42,800 nt of DNA from Candidatus Nealsoniibacteriota bacterium. Lineage in GTDB: Bacteria; Patescibacteriota; Minisyncoccia; Minisyncoccales; MHMH01. This document shows, piece after piece, positions 7,282-14,775 of the stretch. The position numbers and the translations under genes were made by a program. Positions within the stretch are counted from its first letter, which is position 1. Every line of letters starts with the position of its first letter. The notes beneath the pieces are model-generated. The model was not told the origin of the DNA, searched no databases, and saw nothing but the letters and a program-made list of their open reading frames with translations. Where the stretch lies: the NCBI GenBank assembly GCA_016181965.1, contig JACOYH010000006.1, forward strand, positions 1 through 42,800, read 5' to 3'.

Positions 7282-8772
7282 ATGAATAAACAAAAAAATA
7301 AAAAAATCATTGACTTAAAAAGGGGCGACAGTTATCTCGGCGATGTCAAAATAATGCGCAAGGCCCAGCCGGGCCCTGTAATTTTTTCAGTGAGCGATGG
7401 CTACGGCAGTGTTGACGCAATGATAAAATCGTCAAATTTTGACGCGGGCGATGTCGTTGAAATACAAGGTGAAGTCAACGAGCACGCGGGAAAACTGCAA
7501 ATAGAAATTGAAAGAATAAGACAATCAAAAGTCGATTTCGGCCCGATAATTGAAAAAAACAGCCAACCAATAATTTCCAGCTTCAGCGTCAAATCGGAGC
7601 GCCTCGAAAAGTTAAGGCCGTATTTTTACGCTGTCGCGAAAAGAATAAGAAAAGCGATACTGGAAAACCAGCCAATTTTAATAAGGCATCATTCCGATTC
7701 CGACGGCATCAATGCCGGCTTGGCAATAGAACATTCCTGCCGCCTGCTGATGGAGAAAATCGGGGTCAACCCAGACCACAATCTCTACCGATCGCCCAGC
7801 CGGGCGCCCTTTTACGAAATATCTGATGTTTTTAGAGATGTTGTTTTAACCAAAAGAATGATTGAAGGACACGGCCAAGGAAAACCTCTTATTGTTGTCC
7901 TTGATAACGGCTCTACGCCCGAAGATGTTTTTGGACTGCGAACATTAAGGTCGCTCGGTTTTGAAACAATCGTCATCGACCACCACAATCCCGTGGTTAT
8001 TAAAAATAAAAAGACGTTAGTTGACCCCCATGTTTCTCTGCACATAAACCCGTACATCGAGGGCCTCGACGCTAAAATATGCGCCAGCATGCTCGCTTAC
8101 GAACTGGGGCGTTGGATATGCGATGCCTACTCAAACCCTGCCCTGCCGGCCGTGGCAGGCATAAGCGACAGGAGCGATGTTGAGGAGACGGAAAAATATG
8201 TCAAAAACAGCGGCAAAACAAAAAAAGAACTGGAGGAAATCGGCATTGCCTTTGATTTTATCGCCTATCAGTTAAAGTTTGACGCGGGCAAAGGACTTTT
8301 TGAGGAATTATACAAAATTCCCGAACTGGTCAAGACAATCAATGAGGAGGTGAGAAAAGGCGTTGAAACGCAACTGGAAAGCACTCTGCCATATCTGCGA
8401 ACGCGCGACATTGATGGCGTCACATTGTCTACGATTGACTTGGAAAAATACACCATGAGGTTTAAATATCCAAATCCCGGCAAAATAGTCGGCATGATAC
8501 ACGACACCGTCAGCGCCGGCAAGGAAAATGCGGCTATAATCACCATGGGACACTTATCTGATATGATTATCGTGCGAGCGACCAAGCCAATCTTGCCCGT
8601 TCCCAAAATGATAGCGAGGATAAAAAATGATATCCCTCATTCGCACATTGAGGGTGGCGGCCACGAATGTGCCGGAGCAATGAAATTTGTTCCAGCCCAC
8701 CTCAACGATATTCTGGAAAACATAAAAGCGCAAATCAAAGAACTCAACTATATAGAAACCTCGCAGGAATAA
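7282..8772 (+). CDS. OB-fold plus DHH/DHHA1 phosphoesterase (RecJ-like)
   Basis: 496 residues from the ATG at 7282. The in-frame upstream start is rejected because the promoter lies inside that stretch. Residues about 10-85 look like an OB nucleic-acid-binding fold (SYLGDVKIMRK...GDVVEIQGEVNEHAGKLQIEIE). The DHH domain follows: RHHSDSDGINAG near 135-146, VVLDNGST, and the DHH triad VIDHHN at 233-235. GGGHECAGAM near 458 is the DHHA1 motif. Motif-bearing Asp/His residues bind Mn2+ for nucleotide or DNA 5'-phosphoesterase chemistry. N-terminal OB followed by DHH is the order typical of archaeal RecJ-like proteins, not bacterial RecJ (DHH first, OB last). It may act in DNA repair or degrade short oligonucleotides; the substrate is not settled by sequence. 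Confidence 0.85.
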   Translation: MNKQKNKKIIDLKRGDSYLGDVKIMRKAQPGPVIFSVSDGYGSVDAMIKSSNFDAGDVVEIQGEVNEHAGKLQIEIERIRQSKVDFGPIIEKNSQPIISSFSVKSERLEKLRPYFYAVAKRIRKAILENQPILIRHHSDSDGINAGLAIEHSCRLLMEKIGVNPDHNLYRSPSRAPFYEISDVFRDVVLTKRMIEGHGQGKPLIVVLDNGSTPEDVFGLRTLRSLGFETIVIDHHNPVVIKNKKTLVDPHVSLHINPYIEGLDAKICASMLAYELGRWICDAYSNPALPAVAGISDRSDVEETEKYVKNSGKTKKELEEIGIAFDFIAYQLKFDAGKGLFEELYKIPELVKTINEEVRKGVETQLESTLPYLRTRDIDGVTLSTIDLEKYTMRFKYPNPGKIVGMIHDTVSAGKENAAIITMGHLSDMIIVRATKPILPVPKMIARIKNDIPHSHIEGGGHECAGAMKFVPAHLNDILENIKAQIKELNYIETSQE

Positions 8773-8773
8773 C

Positions 8774-8802
8774 TGATGTTAGACATTCAATGTCTAACAT
8801 CA
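8774..8802. repeat. Perfect palindrome between converging genes
   Basis: 14-bp arms (TGATGTTAGACATT and its complement) around one C. It starts just after the DHH gene stop and its last three bases supply the TGA stop of the kinase on the other strand. There is no U-tract on either side. It may be a palindromic element or a weak bidirectional terminator. Confidence 0.9.
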
Positions 8803-9852
8803 CAACGGGATAGAAACATAAAATTTCGTGCCGCGGCCATCCTGCGATTCAAACCATATTGTGCCGCCAAGTAATTTTGCGGCCTCCCTGGCGATATATA
8901 AACCCAGACCGGTGCTGTCCGGCTTCAGGGTGATGGCGTTGGAAGCGCGAACGAATTTTCCAAAAATACGTCCTTGATCTTCCCTGGGGATACCAATGCC
9001 GTTGTCTTGAACCGTCAAGATTGCGCGGTCATTTTTCTTGCCCAAACAAACTTCTATCTTGCCATTGGATCTACTATAATCGATAGCGTTGCCTATAAGA
9101 TTTCTAAGAATATGATCGAAAGCTGTTTTATCGATTTTTAAGTTCAACTCTTGCGGATGATCGGTGAAGCGTATAGCCAGCTCTTTTTTTCTGCAAAGCG
9201 GCTGGTATTCTTTCAGACAATCGCTAATAAATCTGACTAATTCAACCGGCTCGGGAGATGCTTGAAATTTGCCCGACTCAATGCGGGAAAGCGAAAGAAG
9301 GAGTTTTACGAGATCGTTCAGTTTTTTTACGCAACAGAAAATATTATCAAGATATTCTCTTCCCCGTTCCGTGAAATTCTCTTTTTTTGAAAACATTTCC
9401 AACGTCCATTGAATACCCGTAAGAGGAGTGCGCAACTGATGGGAGGACAAAGAAAGAAATTCACTCTTAGCTTTGTCAATTTCTCTTTCCTTCGTTACAT
9501 CGCTGAAAACTTCTAAAATGGCCGTGTCGCCGTTGTGCATCATTCCCGTATGGCTTATCGAAATAATTCTGCCGTTCATACAGCGATCCGTTTCCAATGT
9601 TTCTGTTTTGCCGGGCTTAATGCCCGCCCTTAGCGGGCACTTTGCACATTGCTTTTTATCGTCCTTATAAATTTCCCAGCATTTCTGACCGATGGCCTTA
9701 TCGCCATAAATTGACAAAAGTTTTTTATTCATAAAAAGCACTCTGCCTTTTCCGTCGACAATGTCAATACCGTAAGGTATGGTGGCAAGCAACACCTCCT
9801 TAAACTTGCGGTCGCTCATCAGCTTATTTTTTGGTTTTTTTATAGATGGCAT
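8800..9852 (-). CDS. PAS-domain sensor histidine kinase (soluble)
   Basis: 350 residues from the ATG at 9852, chosen because an extended -10 (TGATACAAT) sits 10 bases upstream; a start at 9897 would cover this promoter. One PAS domain at about 10-115 with a Cys cluster (KCWEIY, then QCAKCPL). The kinase core has H-box LSSHQLRTPLTGIQW, N-box NLIGNAIDYSRSNG, G1 DNGIGIP, G2 STGLGLY. There are no membrane segments. It stands alone, away from the signalling operon, with no receiver next to it. The PAS Cys pattern matches that in the 3589-4737 kinase, pointing to a shared ligand type. The stop codon lies within a palindrome. Confidence 0.88.
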   Translation of the reverse strand: MPSIKKPKNKLMSDRKFKEVLLATIPYGIDIVDGKGRVLFMNKKLLSIYGDKAIGQKCWEIYKDDKKQCAKCPLRAGIKPGKTETLETDRCMNGRIISISHTGMMHNGDTAILEVFSDVTKEREIDKAKSEFLSLSSHQLRTPLTGIQWTLEMFSKKENFTERGREYLDNIFCCVKKLNDLVKLLLSLSRIESGKFQASPEPVELVRFISDCLKEYQPLCRKKELAIRFTDHPQELNLKIDKTAFDHILRNLIGNAIDYSRSNGKIEVCLGKKNDRAILTVQDNGIGIPREDQGRIFGKFVRASNAITLKPDSTGLGLYIAREAAKLLGGTIWFESQDGRGTKFYVSIPL

Positions 9853-9862
9853 ATTTTTCTTG

Positions 9863-9868
9863 ATTGTA
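9863..9868 (-). promoter_or_regulatory. Extended -10 for the 8800-9852 kinase
   Basis: TACAAT preceded by TGA on the minus strand, 10 bases before the ATG. No clear -35. Confidence 0.5.
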
Positions 9869-9915
9869 TCAAATGAAGAAAAAATTAGGAAGACCAATCC
9901 AAATCACAACCACTT

Positions 9916-9936
9916 GTTCGGTGTTGAACGCCGAAC
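9916..9936. repeat. Hairpin upstream of ilvE
   Basis: 8-bp stem GTTCGGTG / CGCCGAAC (one G-T pair) with loop TTGAA. It overlaps the likely -35 region of ilvE (TTGAAC at 9924-9929, 17 bases, TAAACT at 9947-9952), so it could affect that promoter. Confidence 0.6.
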
Positions 9937-9963
9937 GTTATTTTGATAAACTAAAATAATTCT

Positions 9964-10995
9964 ATGAACAGGAAAAAGAAGGCATTAGGATTTGAAATCA
10001 ATCCAACGGATTCTGTTGTTTATTCTTCCTTCAATCCATCAATAAAGAAATGGAACAGCTTAACCGCAAGACGCTGTGAAGACAAGAATTTTTGGCCGTC
10101 TCCATTTTCATCCGGCCTAAATTACGGCCTCGCTGTTTTTGAAGGAATGAAAGCATTCCGCCACAAAGACGGAAAAATTTACATATTCAGGCCGCATCAT
10201 CACGCCAGAAGATTCATCGGGTCGCTGAAGGGCCTCTCAATGCCGCCGTTTCCAACGGAAAAATTCACAGAAGCGGTGAAGCGGCTGGTTTATATAAATG
10301 CGAAATTCGTTCCCGAATACCGCCAAGGCAGTTTATACATCCGCCCCATCGCTTGGGGGGACAAAAACCTGGGCTTTGGCCACAACCCTAACCTTGCCTA
10401 TACCGCGGCTTTCCAGTGCTCGCCCGTGGGTCTGTATTATACTGGCGATCTGAAAAGCATTGCCGTCTATATCATGAGAGAAATGACCAGGGCAATGCCC
10501 GGAGGATTAGGTTACTGCAAGGTTGCGGGAAATTACGAAATTTCCAGGATGGCCAAAGTCATCGCCGACAAACACGGATGCGGCGATGCACTATTTCTTG
10601 ACGGAAAAACCAAAACACATATCGAAGAATTTGGAGCGGCGAATGTTTTTGTGGTAAAAAATGATGCTCTCTATACTCCTCCCCCAAGCGATACCATTCT
10701 GTCGGGCATCACTCGCAAAAGCATAATCACATTGGCTAAGTCGGTTCTGCGCCTCAAGATTTATGAGCAAGACATTCGCGTTAAAGACGTTACAAAAATG
10801 GCTGATGAGGTTTTTGCCTGTGGAACCGCTGTCGCAATCACTCCCGTCGGACAAATAAGGGACGGTAAAACCATTTATACAATCGGCGATGGCCAGACGG
10901 GGCAAATCACTAAAAAACTATACGATCTTTTAACCGGCGTTCAGTACGGCGACATTAAGGATAAGTTCGGCTGGATGGAAGAAGTAGAAAAATGA
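9964..10995 (+). CDS. ilvE: Branched-chain amino acid aminotransferase
   Basis: 343 residues, class IV PLP aminotransferase in full length. It swaps the amino group between Leu/Ile/Val and 2-oxoglutarate. The PLP-binding Lys is K186 in GYCKVAGNY. The downstream EEFGAANVFV and ILSGITRKSI motifs fit the BCAT family, and the sequence is of the longer, mitochondrial-like BCAT2 type (FWPSPFSSGLNYGLAVFEGMKAF). It is a single-gene unit with no other branched-chain biosynthesis genes nearby, so it may serve catabolism or scavenging in an amino-acid-poor organism. The gene ends 5 bases before the converging tRNA-Gln. The start is the first ATG, with TAAACT and a short leader ahead of it. Confidence 0.92.
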   Translation: MNRKKKALGFEINPTDSVVYSSFNPSIKKWNSLTARRCEDKNFWPSPFSSGLNYGLAVFEGMKAFRHKDGKIYIFRPHHHARRFIGSLKGLSMPPFPTEKFTEAVKRLVYINAKFVPEYRQGSLYIRPIAWGDKNLGFGHNPNLAYTAAFQCSPVGLYYTGDLKSIAVYIMREMTRAMPGGLGYCKVAGNYEISRMAKVIADKHGCGDALFLDGKTKTHIEEFGAANVFVVKNDALYTPPPSDTILSGITRKSIITLAKSVLRLKIYEQDIRVKDVTKMADEVFACGTAVAITPVGQIRDGKTIYTIGDGQTGQITKKLYDLLTGVQYGDIKDKFGWMEEVEK

Positions 10996-10999
10996 ATGG

Positions 11000-11070
11000 C
11001 TGCGGGGCTAGGATTCGAACCTAGATAACGACATTCAGAGTGTCGGGTCCTACCATTAGACGACCCCGCA
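11000..11070 (-). tRNA. tRNA-Gln(CUG)
   Basis: Acceptor TGCGGGG (11064-11070) pairs with CCCCGCA (11001-11007). The anticodon loop CTCTGAA gives CUG, and the T-arm contains GGTTCGAATCC. The CCA end is not encoded. The 5' 14 bases are duplicated about 270 bp upstream, with a hairpin inserted (see 11333-11385). Confidence 0.93.
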
Positions 11071-11325
11071 ATGATTAATTATTTTTTTATTAAATAATTT
11101 CTTTAAAAATCTTCTCCCATTAGTTGATTTAAGAAATTTCTCTCTTTCTCTCGCTTTTTCAAAATCGTCAAACTCTTCAATATGTATAACCTCCCAAGGT
11201 TTATATCTTCTTGTATAAAAATGTTTTCCGAAGTTATGTTCTTTCAATCTCCTATGAATATCATTTGTCAAGCCAACATAACTTTTCTTAACGATACTAC
11301 TTTTTAGAACATACACGATATACAT
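11056..11325 (-). CDS. Single-domain GIY-YIG endonuclease-like protein
   Basis: 89 residues. Family motifs: MYIVYVLKS (the GIY half), KSYVGLTND (YIG half), R in HRRLKEHN, and Glu in KAREREKFLKS. Single-domain GIY-YIG proteins of this size are common in Patescibacteria and related to UvrC or homing endonuclease catalytic domains; their targets are mostly unknown. The ORF runs 15 bases into tRNA-Gln and takes its TAA stop from tRNA positions 13-15. A broken copy of the same tRNA 5' end sits just upstream of the start, so the gene lies between tRNA-Gln and its partial duplicate, as if it had arrived with an insertion at the tRNA. Confidence 0.85.
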   Translation of the reverse strand: MYIVYVLKSSIVKKSYVGLTNDIHRRLKEHNFGKHFYTRRYKPWEVIHIEEFDDFEKAREREKFLKSTNGRRFLKKLFNKKIINHCGVV

Positions 11326-11332
11326 ATATGTA

Positions 11333-11385
11333 TAGACGACCCGCCTCGACGAGCCCGCTCGTCGGGCGAGGCGGGCCCCGCAATG
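11333..11385 (-). pseudogene. Duplicated tRNA-Gln 5' fragment split by a hairpin
   Basis: The minus strand carries CAT plus TGCGGGG (11376-11385), then a 36-bp insert, then TCGTCTA (11333-11339). Without the insert this is exactly the first 14 bases of tRNA-Gln plus three upstream bases. The rest of the tRNA is absent. Confidence 0.85.
11340..11375. repeat. 36-bp GC-rich palindrome inside the tRNA-Gln fragment
   Basis: Outer arms 11340-11347 / 11368-11375 (CCCGCCTC / GAGGCGGG) and inner arms GACGAGC / GCTCGTC around CC, with a 4-base bulge. It fills precisely the gap between tRNA positions 7 and 8 of the duplicate. Confidence 0.85.
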
Positions 11386-11386
11386 G

Positions 11387-12298
11387 TTACGCTTTCAGAT
11401 ATTTACGAATGGCGATCCAGCTGGAAATAACTCCCAAGCCGACTCCGGCAACCAGCTGAATCAATAATATCAGTAAAATGTTGCCGATAAAGTAACTAAA
11501 TATATTAAACCCTGGAATTAAAATTGCAAGATGCGGGCCAAGGAAATACAGGCCAATGCCGAATATCAGCATAGTAACGGCGACAGCAAAAAGCCCGGCC
11601 AATATGCCCTGAAACAGAAATGGGCCGCGAATAAACCAATTAGCCGCTCCCACCAGCCGCATTGTCTCTATTTCCTCCCGGGCATTGTAGATTGCCAGCC
11701 GCACGGTGTTAAAAGCGACTAAAATTGCCACCAATGCAAAACCAATGCTAAAAACAATGCCGGCCATGTTAATGCTGTCGGTGAGAGAAAATATTTTATC
11801 TATGGCAGATTTTTTCTGCTGATAGTCAACTTTGGCCACCAAGTCGTTGAACGGAGAATCTGTTATAAAACTGGAGATAGCGGCATACTGCGTGGCCTCC
11901 CACGCCTTGATATTCAAAGAGGCCAGCAAGGGGTTTCTGCCCAACTCTTCCAAAGAGTCCATAATGGCTTCGTCTTCCTTGTGACGTTCGGTGAATTTAT
12001 CTAAGGCCTCTTCTCTGGAAACATAAAGAACTTCTTTGACTTCCGGCATTTTTGAAAGCTCGTCTTTTACTATCAAAATGTCGTCGCTTGAAAGCTCTTG
12101 CTTGAAATAAATGTACATATCAACTTTTTCTTTCAAACTGGCAACCAAAAATTGAGAGGTCTTCTGCGCGAGGAACATGGATGTTGCCAGGGAAATGGTC
12201 AAAACCATAATAAAAATCGTGGCAAAGGAAAGCCCTCCCTGCCTGCGGAATCCCTTCCAGCCCGATTTTGCGATTCTTTTTAGTGAAATTAAAAACAT
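11387..12298 (-). CDS. ftsX: Cell-division ABC transporter permease FtsX
   Basis: About 303 residues from the ATG near 12298 (a TTG 15 bases upstream is less likely). An N-terminal membrane segment (FATIFIMVLTISLATSMFLA) is followed by an extracytoplasmic domain of about 110 residues (VDMYIYFKQELSSDDILIVKDELSKMPEVKEV) and three C-terminal membrane segments, the standard FtsX/type VII topology. With FtsE it links ATP hydrolysis in the cytoplasm to peptidoglycan hydrolase activation at the septum. It follows ftsE with the reading frames nearly touching. It is the last gene of the prfB-ftsE-ftsX run and ends near the tRNA-Gln fragment. Confidence 0.92.
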   Translation of the reverse strand: MFLISLKRIAKSGWKGFRRQGGLSFATIFIMVLTISLATSMFLAQKTSQFLVASLKEKVDMYIYFKQELSSDDILIVKDELSKMPEVKEVLYVSREEALDKFTERHKEDEAIMDSLEELGRNPLLASLNIKAWEATQYAAISSFITDSPFNDLVAKVDYQQKKSAIDKIFSLTDSINMAGIVFSIGFALVAILVAFNTVRLAIYNAREEIETMRLVGAANWFIRGPFLFQGILAGLFAVAVTMLIFGIGLYFLGPHLAILIPGFNIFSYFIGNILLILLIQLVAGVGLGVISSWIAIRKYLKA

Positions 12299-12302
12299 AT
12301 TT

Positions 12303-12992
12303 TTATAAAGCAAATTTCCCCCGCTCTTCGTCCCTGATAATTCTGCCCTGCTCCAAGGTTACCACCCTTTTTTTGAGCGTATTAATAATATCTTTGTTAT
12401 GAGTAGCCAGAAGGACGGTCGTGCCCATTTGGTTGATTGTATCTAATAATTTAATTATCTCTTTTGTGTGGAAAGGGTCAAGGTTGCCTGTCGGCTCATC
12501 GGCTAAAATAATGTCGGGGCGATGAATCAGGGCCCGGGCAATGGCCGCCCTCTGCCTTTCGCCGCCCGAAAGCTCTTCCGGAAAATTATTAGCTCTTTCG
12601 GCCAGACCGGTAATTTCCAAAACCTTAGTTACGTCTTTGTTGATTTCTCTTTCGGTCGCTCCCATCACTTCCATAATATAGGCCACATTTTCGTGAACAG
12701 TTTTTGTGCCGAGAAGTTTATAATCCTGAAAGACCGCGCCAATTCTTCTGCGGAAGTAGGGTAATTGTTCTGATTTGATTTTGTGAACGTCTTGCCCTTC
12801 GTAAAAAATTTGGCCGGAGGTCGGTTTTTCTTCCGCCAGAAAAAGCTTAAAAAGGGTTGTTTTGCCAGCCCCTGATCTTCCCACGATTGAAACAAACTCT
12901 CCCTGATTTATTTCAAAAGAAACATCTTCGAGAGCTGAAATTGGAGATATCCCCGATTTATATACCTTAGTTATATTTTGGAAAGAAATCAT
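12303..12992 (-). CDS. ftsE: Cell-division ATP-binding protein FtsE
   Basis: 229 residues. Walker A GRSGAGKT (about 38-45), Q-loop FQDYKLL, ABC signature LSGGERQR, Walker B IILADEPTGNLD, and H-loop LATHNKD. The opening MISFQNITKVYKSG is typical of FtsE. It forms the cytoplasmic ATPase of the FtsEX complex. Its ATG overlaps the prfB TAA by one base, and it precedes ftsX, so the three genes are translationally coupled. The order prfB-ftsE-ftsX is the common one in Gram-positive bacteria. Confidence 0.95.
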   Translation of the reverse strand: MISFQNITKVYKSGISPISALEDVSFEINQGEFVSIVGRSGAGKTTLFKLFLAEEKPTSGQIFYEGQDVHKIKSEQLPYFRRRIGAVFQDYKLLGTKTVHENVAYIMEVMGATEREINKDVTKVLEITGLAERANNFPEELSGGERQRAAIARALIHRPDIILADEPTGNLDPFHTKEIIKLLDTINQMGTTVLLATHNKDIINTLKKRVVTLEQGRIIRDEERGKFAL

Positions 12993-14048
12993 TAAAGTCG
13001 TATTTCTGCCTCAATAAATTTATCGATGTCGCCGTCGAGCACGGATTCTGTATCTGCGGTCTCCACATTCGTTCTTGCGTCTTTGACCATTCGGTAGGGA
13101 TGCAGCACATAAGAACGAATCTGATTGCCCCATTCTATAGAAACCGCCTTGCCCTTTATTTTTTCCAGTTCTTTTTCTCTTTCTTGTTCCTTCAGATGAA
13201 AAAGCTTGGCGTAAAGGAGCTTCATGGCCGTGTCCCTGTTTTGGCCCTGCAGACGTTCTGATTGGCAGGAGACAGTGATTTTTGTTGGCAAGTGGGTTAT
13301 TCTAACAGCCGACTCGCGGCGATTGACATACTGGCCGCCCGGACCAGACGCTCTGAATGTTTCCACCCTTAGGTCTTCGGGATTGATTTTTATCTCTTCT
13401 TCGTCTGCCTTCGATATTTCTGGCATAACTTCTACCATAGCAAAAGAAGTATGGCGCAACGATTGAGCCGAAAAAGGAGAAATGCGCACGAGCCGATGCA
13501 CTCCGTTCTCTTTTTTTAACAAACCGTAAGCCAAGTTTCCCTTAATTTCCACGGTTACCGACTTTGTGCCTATTCTGCCCTCGGGGCCCGGATCGCCAAA
13601 TGACTGGTGCAGCACCTTGGCTGAAAATCCCCTTCTGTCGGCATATCTCAAATACATCCGCAAAAGCATGGTTGCCCAGTCCTGCGCGTCCTGACCTCCG
13701 GCTCCTGCAAATATTGAAAGAACAGCCGAGCCCTTATCATATCTTCCGGGCAAAAAAACCTCAATTTCCTTGCTGTCCAGTTTCTTTGCAAACTCTCTAA
13801 TCTCGCTCTCCGAAGAGATGACCGAAAGAGCGCCTCTAATCTCATCAAACTCGCTTAACTCCTGCTGCAAATTACTGTAGCGCTGAGTAATTTCAACCGC
13901 TTTTTCCTTATTCTGCCAAAGATCTGCCTTTTGAATTTCTTTCTGCAGCGCCTCAAATTTTTTCCTTTTTGCCCCTATGTCAAAGACGGTCCTCCAAAAG
14001 GAGGAGTTTAACTTCCAATTCCTTAATTTTTTCTGCAATATCTTTCAT
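12992..14048 (-). CDS. prfB: Peptide chain release factor 2, with programmed +1 frameshift
   Basis: The gene begins at the ATG at 14048: 22 codons ending in ...LEDRL, then in-frame TGA at 13982-13980. A CTT-TGA-C slip site lets ribosomes shift +1 to GAC and read on (DIGAKRKKFEALQKEI...) to 12992. About 351 residues result. The body has the RF2 codon-recognition tripeptide SPF in RISPFSAQSLRHTSF and the catalytic GGQ in SGPGGQYVN. RF2 ends translation at UGA and UAA. An apparent start inside the second frame (near 14038) would give a meaningless N-terminus and is rejected. It is followed by ftsE with a one-base overlap. Confidence 0.96.
13979..13995 (-). promoter_or_regulatory. prfB +1 recoding site
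   Basis: On the minus strand: SD-like GGAGGA (13990-13995), 4-base spacer, CTT (13983-13985), TGA (13980-13982), C. This is the classic autoregulatory frameshift: low RF2 means slow UGA termination and more shifting. CCTCC just upstream can pair with GGAGG. Confidence 0.93.
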
Positions 14049-14118
14049 TTTTTTATCTTATCATATTTTTTTAAAAAAACAAGAGAAAACCACTCCAAAT
14101 TGTCAAACAATTGAAGCT

Positions 14119-14139
14119 GGTTGACACCAGGTGTCAACC
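14119..14139. repeat. 10-bp-arm palindrome near tRNA-Thr
   Basis: GGTTGACACC, A, GGTGTCAACC. It lies 13 bases past the tRNA-Thr 3' end, between tRNA-Thr and prfB. It shares the GGTTGA...CCAGG theme of family A but is much shorter. Confidence 0.85.
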
Positions 14140-14152
14140 GAGTCAAATTATG

Positions 14153-14227
14153 TGGAGCCGGAGGTGAGATTCGAACTCACGGCCTACGGTTTACGAAACC
14201 GTTGCTCTGCCGCTGAGCTACTCCGGC
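14153..14227 (-). tRNA. tRNA-Thr(CGU)
   Basis: Acceptor GCCGGAG (14221-14227) pairs with CTCCGGC (14157-14163). The anticodon loop TTCGTAA gives CGU. The T-arm is GTGAGTTCGAATCTCAC. A CCA end is encoded (14153-14155 on the minus strand) after discriminator T. Its first 10 bases overlap the end of the upstream nucleotidyltransferase gene. Confidence 0.94.
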
Positions 14228-14673
14228 CTAAACATTAATTTTCTTACAAGTTCAGAGCTTGATTGAACCTTGCCGCCATTGCCGCTATTGTACACTAATT
14301 TACAGCCGATTGATTTGCAAGTGGCAACCTCTGGAACATTGCTCGCTTTTCTGTCGCCGCCATTGGCAAAAATATGGGGTTTTATTTTTGCTAATTCCTG
14401 GCAGACGCTCATATCTGTCGGATGAGGCGAATGGTTTGTAAAAATAACTTTATCCACGCTCGCAAGCGATTCCAAAATTTCCTTGCGCTCTTGCTGGGGC
14501 ATAAAAACATAACCCTTCTTAGCAAGCAACCAGTTATCGTTATTTAAAATTACCACCAATTTATCGCCCAATTTTTTCGCCTCGTTGAACAACCGAACAT
14601 GCCCAATGTGAATTGGATCAAATCCTCCGCTTACTGCCACGATAATTTCTCTCTTTTTAATCGATTTTGGCAT
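14218..14673 (-). CDS. Cytidylyltransferase-like nucleotidyltransferase
   Basis: 151 residues from the ATG at 14673; a longer frame would read back through tRNA-Gly, so it is rejected. Nucleotidyltransferase fold: SGGFDPIHIGHVRLF holds the HxGH signature, and ANGGDRK and SSSEL are later conserved parts. Such proteins move CMP or AMP from CTP/ATP to a phosphorylated substrate (glycerol-3-phosphate, phosphopantetheine, heptose phosphate). The substrate is not clear from sequence; a TagD/HldE-like sugar or glycerol role is most likely. The TAG stop is formed by tRNA-Thr positions 8-10 (GCCGGAGTAG), so gene and tRNA overlap by 10 bases. Confidence 0.82.
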   Translation of the reverse strand: MPKSIKKREIIVAVSGGFDPIHIGHVRLFNEAKKLGDKLVVILNNDNWLLAKKGYVFMPQQERKEILESLASVDKVIFTNHSPHPTDMSVCQELAKIKPHIFANGGDRKASNVPEVATCKSIGCKLVYNSGNGGKVQSSSELVRKLMFRPE

Positions 14674-14677
14674 ATTC

Positions 14678-14751
14678 TGGAGCGGGTAACGGGAATCGAA
14701 CCCGTATCTCAACCTTGGGAAGGTCGCATTCTACCACTGAACCATACCCGC
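14678..14751 (-). tRNA. tRNA-Gly(CCC)
   Basis: Acceptor GCGGGTA (14745-14751) pairs with TACCCGC (14682-14688). The anticodon loop TTCCCAA gives CCC. The T-arm has GGTTCGATTCC. CCA is encoded. It sits 4 bases upstream of the nucleotidyltransferase ATG, so tRNA-Gly, that gene and tRNA-Thr probably share a transcript. Confidence 0.94.
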
Positions 14752-14775
14752 ACTTCGCTTTCGCTCAGTGTAAAC

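Noticed and set aside
9600-9640. GCCCGC/GCGGGC inverted repeat inside the PAS kinase
   Set aside because: Only 6-bp arms in a GC-rich Cys-cluster codon stretch; the peptide CPLRAGI fits homologous PAS domains, so chance is likely.
13980-13982. Selenocysteine or UGA-glycine reading at the prfB TGA
   Set aside because: The site is the standard RF2 slip site, the downstream coding frame is +1, and genes here end in TGA (for example mrdA).
12992-14038. prfB read as one frame with a start at 14038
   Set aside because: The first 19 residues do not fit RF2, whereas the ATG at 14048 plus the CTT-TGA-C shift gives a normal RF2 N-terminus.
14674-14712. N-terminal extension of the nucleotidyltransferase
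   Set aside because: It reads through tRNA-Gly; the ATG at 14673 starts right at the conserved fold.
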